Assembly: GCA_947478535.1 (NCBI GenBank)
Contig: CANJXD010000417.1
Location: forward strand, 1-5,337
DNA from: Acetobacteraceae bacterium
GTDB taxonomy: Bacteria > Pseudomonadota > Alphaproteobacteria > Acetobacterales > Acetobacteraceae
Direction of reading: 5' to 3'
DNA length: 5,337 nt
Under the pieces are notes generated by a model, which made no database searches, was not told where the DNA came from, and saw only the letters and a list, made by a program, of their open reading frames with translations. The position numbers and the translations under genes are program-made. Shown here in pieces: positions 4,466-5,337 of this stretch. How positions within the stretch are numbered: the stretch's first letter is position 1; every line of letters begins with the position of its first letter.

Positions 4466-5337
4466 TCAGCGGATCGGCGGCGCGTACATCAGGCCGCCGC
4501 GCGTCCACAAATCGTTCAACCCGCGCGGCAGGCCAACCGGGGATCCGGCGCCGAGATGACGGTCAAAGATCTCGCCGTAATTGCCGACGGCCTTGATGGC
4601 GTTGTAGGCCCAGCGACGGTCGAGACCCATGAACGGCCCGTGGTCACCGGAAACGCCGAGCAGGCGCCGCACATCCGGCCGGGGATTGGCCAGCATCGCA
4701 TCGACATTCGCCTGGGTGACGCCGAGTTCCTCCGCCTCGATCAGCGCGAAGATGGTCCAGCGCACGATGTCGAACCACTGGTCATCGCCCTGCCGCACGG
4801 CGACGCCCAGCGGTTCCTTCGAGATGAGGTCGGCGAGCACCATGTGCTCCTCCGGGTTGCGCAGCGCGCTGCGGGTGCCGGCGAGTTGGGAGGCATCGGT
4901 GGTGAAGACATCGCAGCGTCCGGACTGGTAGGCGAGCCGGGTTTCGTCATTGTTCTCGAACACCAGGGGGCGGACCGTGAGGCGATTGCTGCGCGCCCAG
5001 TCCGCCAGATTCAGCTCGCTCGTCGTGCCGGCGGTGACGCAGAAGGTCGCGCCATCCAGTTGCACGCCGCGCGTGACATTCAGGCTGCGACGGACCAGGA
5101 AGCCCTGCCCATCATAGAAATTCACCGTCGTGAAGTTCAGGCCATTCGCGGTGTCGCGCGAATGCGTCCAGGTGGTGGTGCGGGGCAGCACATCGATCTG
5201 CCCGGCCTGCAGCGCCGTCATCCGCGTGGAGGAGGTCAGCGTGGTGAACCGCACGCGGGACCCATCCCCGAGGACCGCGGCGGCGACCGCCCGGCAGGTA
5301 TCGGCATCCAGCCCGGCATAGGACCCGCGGCTGTCCA
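4466..5337 (-). CDS. AapJ/BztA-like polar amino-acid ABC transporter substrate-binding protein, C-terminal part
   Basis: The minus-strand frame stays open to the window edge, giving 289 residues plus the stop at 4468-4466. The N-terminus, including the expected signal peptide, lies to the right. A GTG at 5254 is internal, because family sequence continues upstream of it (DSRGSYAGLDADTCRAVAAA). The protein belongs to periplasmic solute-binding family 3 and feeds amino acids to an inner-membrane ABC permease. Diagnostic features include GLDADTCRAVAAAVLGD, ALQAGQIDVLPRTTTWTHSRD, NFYDGQGFLV, CVTAGTTSELN, RCDVFTTDASQL, the DLISKEPLGVAVRQGDD segment and the C-terminal GGLMYAPPIR, all typical of general L-amino-acid binding proteins of the AapJ/BztA type (usually near 340 residues). 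About 50 residues are therefore missing. No permease gene is visible; it would be expected beyond the right edge or elsewhere. Exact substrate cannot be told. It converges on the regulator pair and shares its terminator. Confidence 0.92.
   Translation of the reverse strand, partial: DSRGSYAGLDADTCRAVAAAVLGDGSRVRFTTLTSSTRMTALQAGQIDVLPRTTTWTHSRDTANGLNFTTVNFYDGQGFLVRRSLNVTRGVQLDGATFCVTAGTTSELNLADWARSNRLTVRPLVFENNDETRLAYQSGRCDVFTTDASQLAGTRSALRNPEEHMVLADLISKEPLGVAVRQGDDQWFDIVRWTIFALIEAEELGVTQANVDAMLANPRPDVRRLLGVSGDHGPFMGLDRRWAYNAIKAVGNYGEIFDRHLGAGSPVGLPRGLNDLWTRGGLMYAPPIR

Overview
The window is GC-rich (coding parts well above 65% G+C by eye, strong G/C third-position bias). The proteins look alphaproteobacterial: a CtrA-like OmpR regulator, an alphaproteobacterial-style XRE regulator, an AapJ/BztA-type amino-acid binding protein and an IS5-family transposase of a kind common in Acetobacteraceae and Rhizobiales. 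I infer an Acetobacteraceae-like (for example Roseomonas-type) chromosome, but the genus cannot be proved from this sequence.

Layout. (1) Positions 1-64, minus strand: the first 21 codons of an IS5-family transposase that runs off the left edge. Its outer IS end probably lies near 122. (2) Positions 123-400: an AT-richer (about 47% G+C over 121-290) non-coding stretch with a 10-bp-phased direct repeat. (3) 401-847, plus: a stand-alone receiver (REC) protein. (4) 848-1158: a non-coding stretch with a second copy of the same phased repeat and a strong leader hairpin. (5) 1159-2961, plus: a REC-GGDEF-EAL protein whose GGDEF half is degenerate (GSDEF, no I-site) and whose EAL half keeps all catalytic residues. 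(6) 2962-3206: a G/C hairpin, a 16-bp tandem repeat and the leader of the next operon. (7) 3207-3911 and 3940-4392, plus: a CtrA-like winged-helix regulator with a degenerate receiver, followed after 28 nt by an XRE regulator. (8) 4412-4446: a strong bidirectional terminator. (9) 4466-5337, minus: the C-terminal 289 residues of a polar amino-acid ABC transporter binding protein that runs off the right edge.

How the parts may work together. Positions 401-4392 hold four signalling or regulatory genes in one direction: two phosphorylatable receivers (one tied to c-di-GMP turnover), one receiver-like regulator that probably does not depend on phosphorylation, and one XRE regulator. The most notable signal is a pair of 10-bp-spaced GACATT direct repeats upstream of both receiver genes, sharing an 11-mer. 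Such spacing fits an OmpR/PhoB-type dimer, so the two genes may be co-regulated, possibly by the CtrA-like regulator downstream. That link is inference. I see no CRISPR array, tRNA or rRNA gene, and no clearly new defence system.
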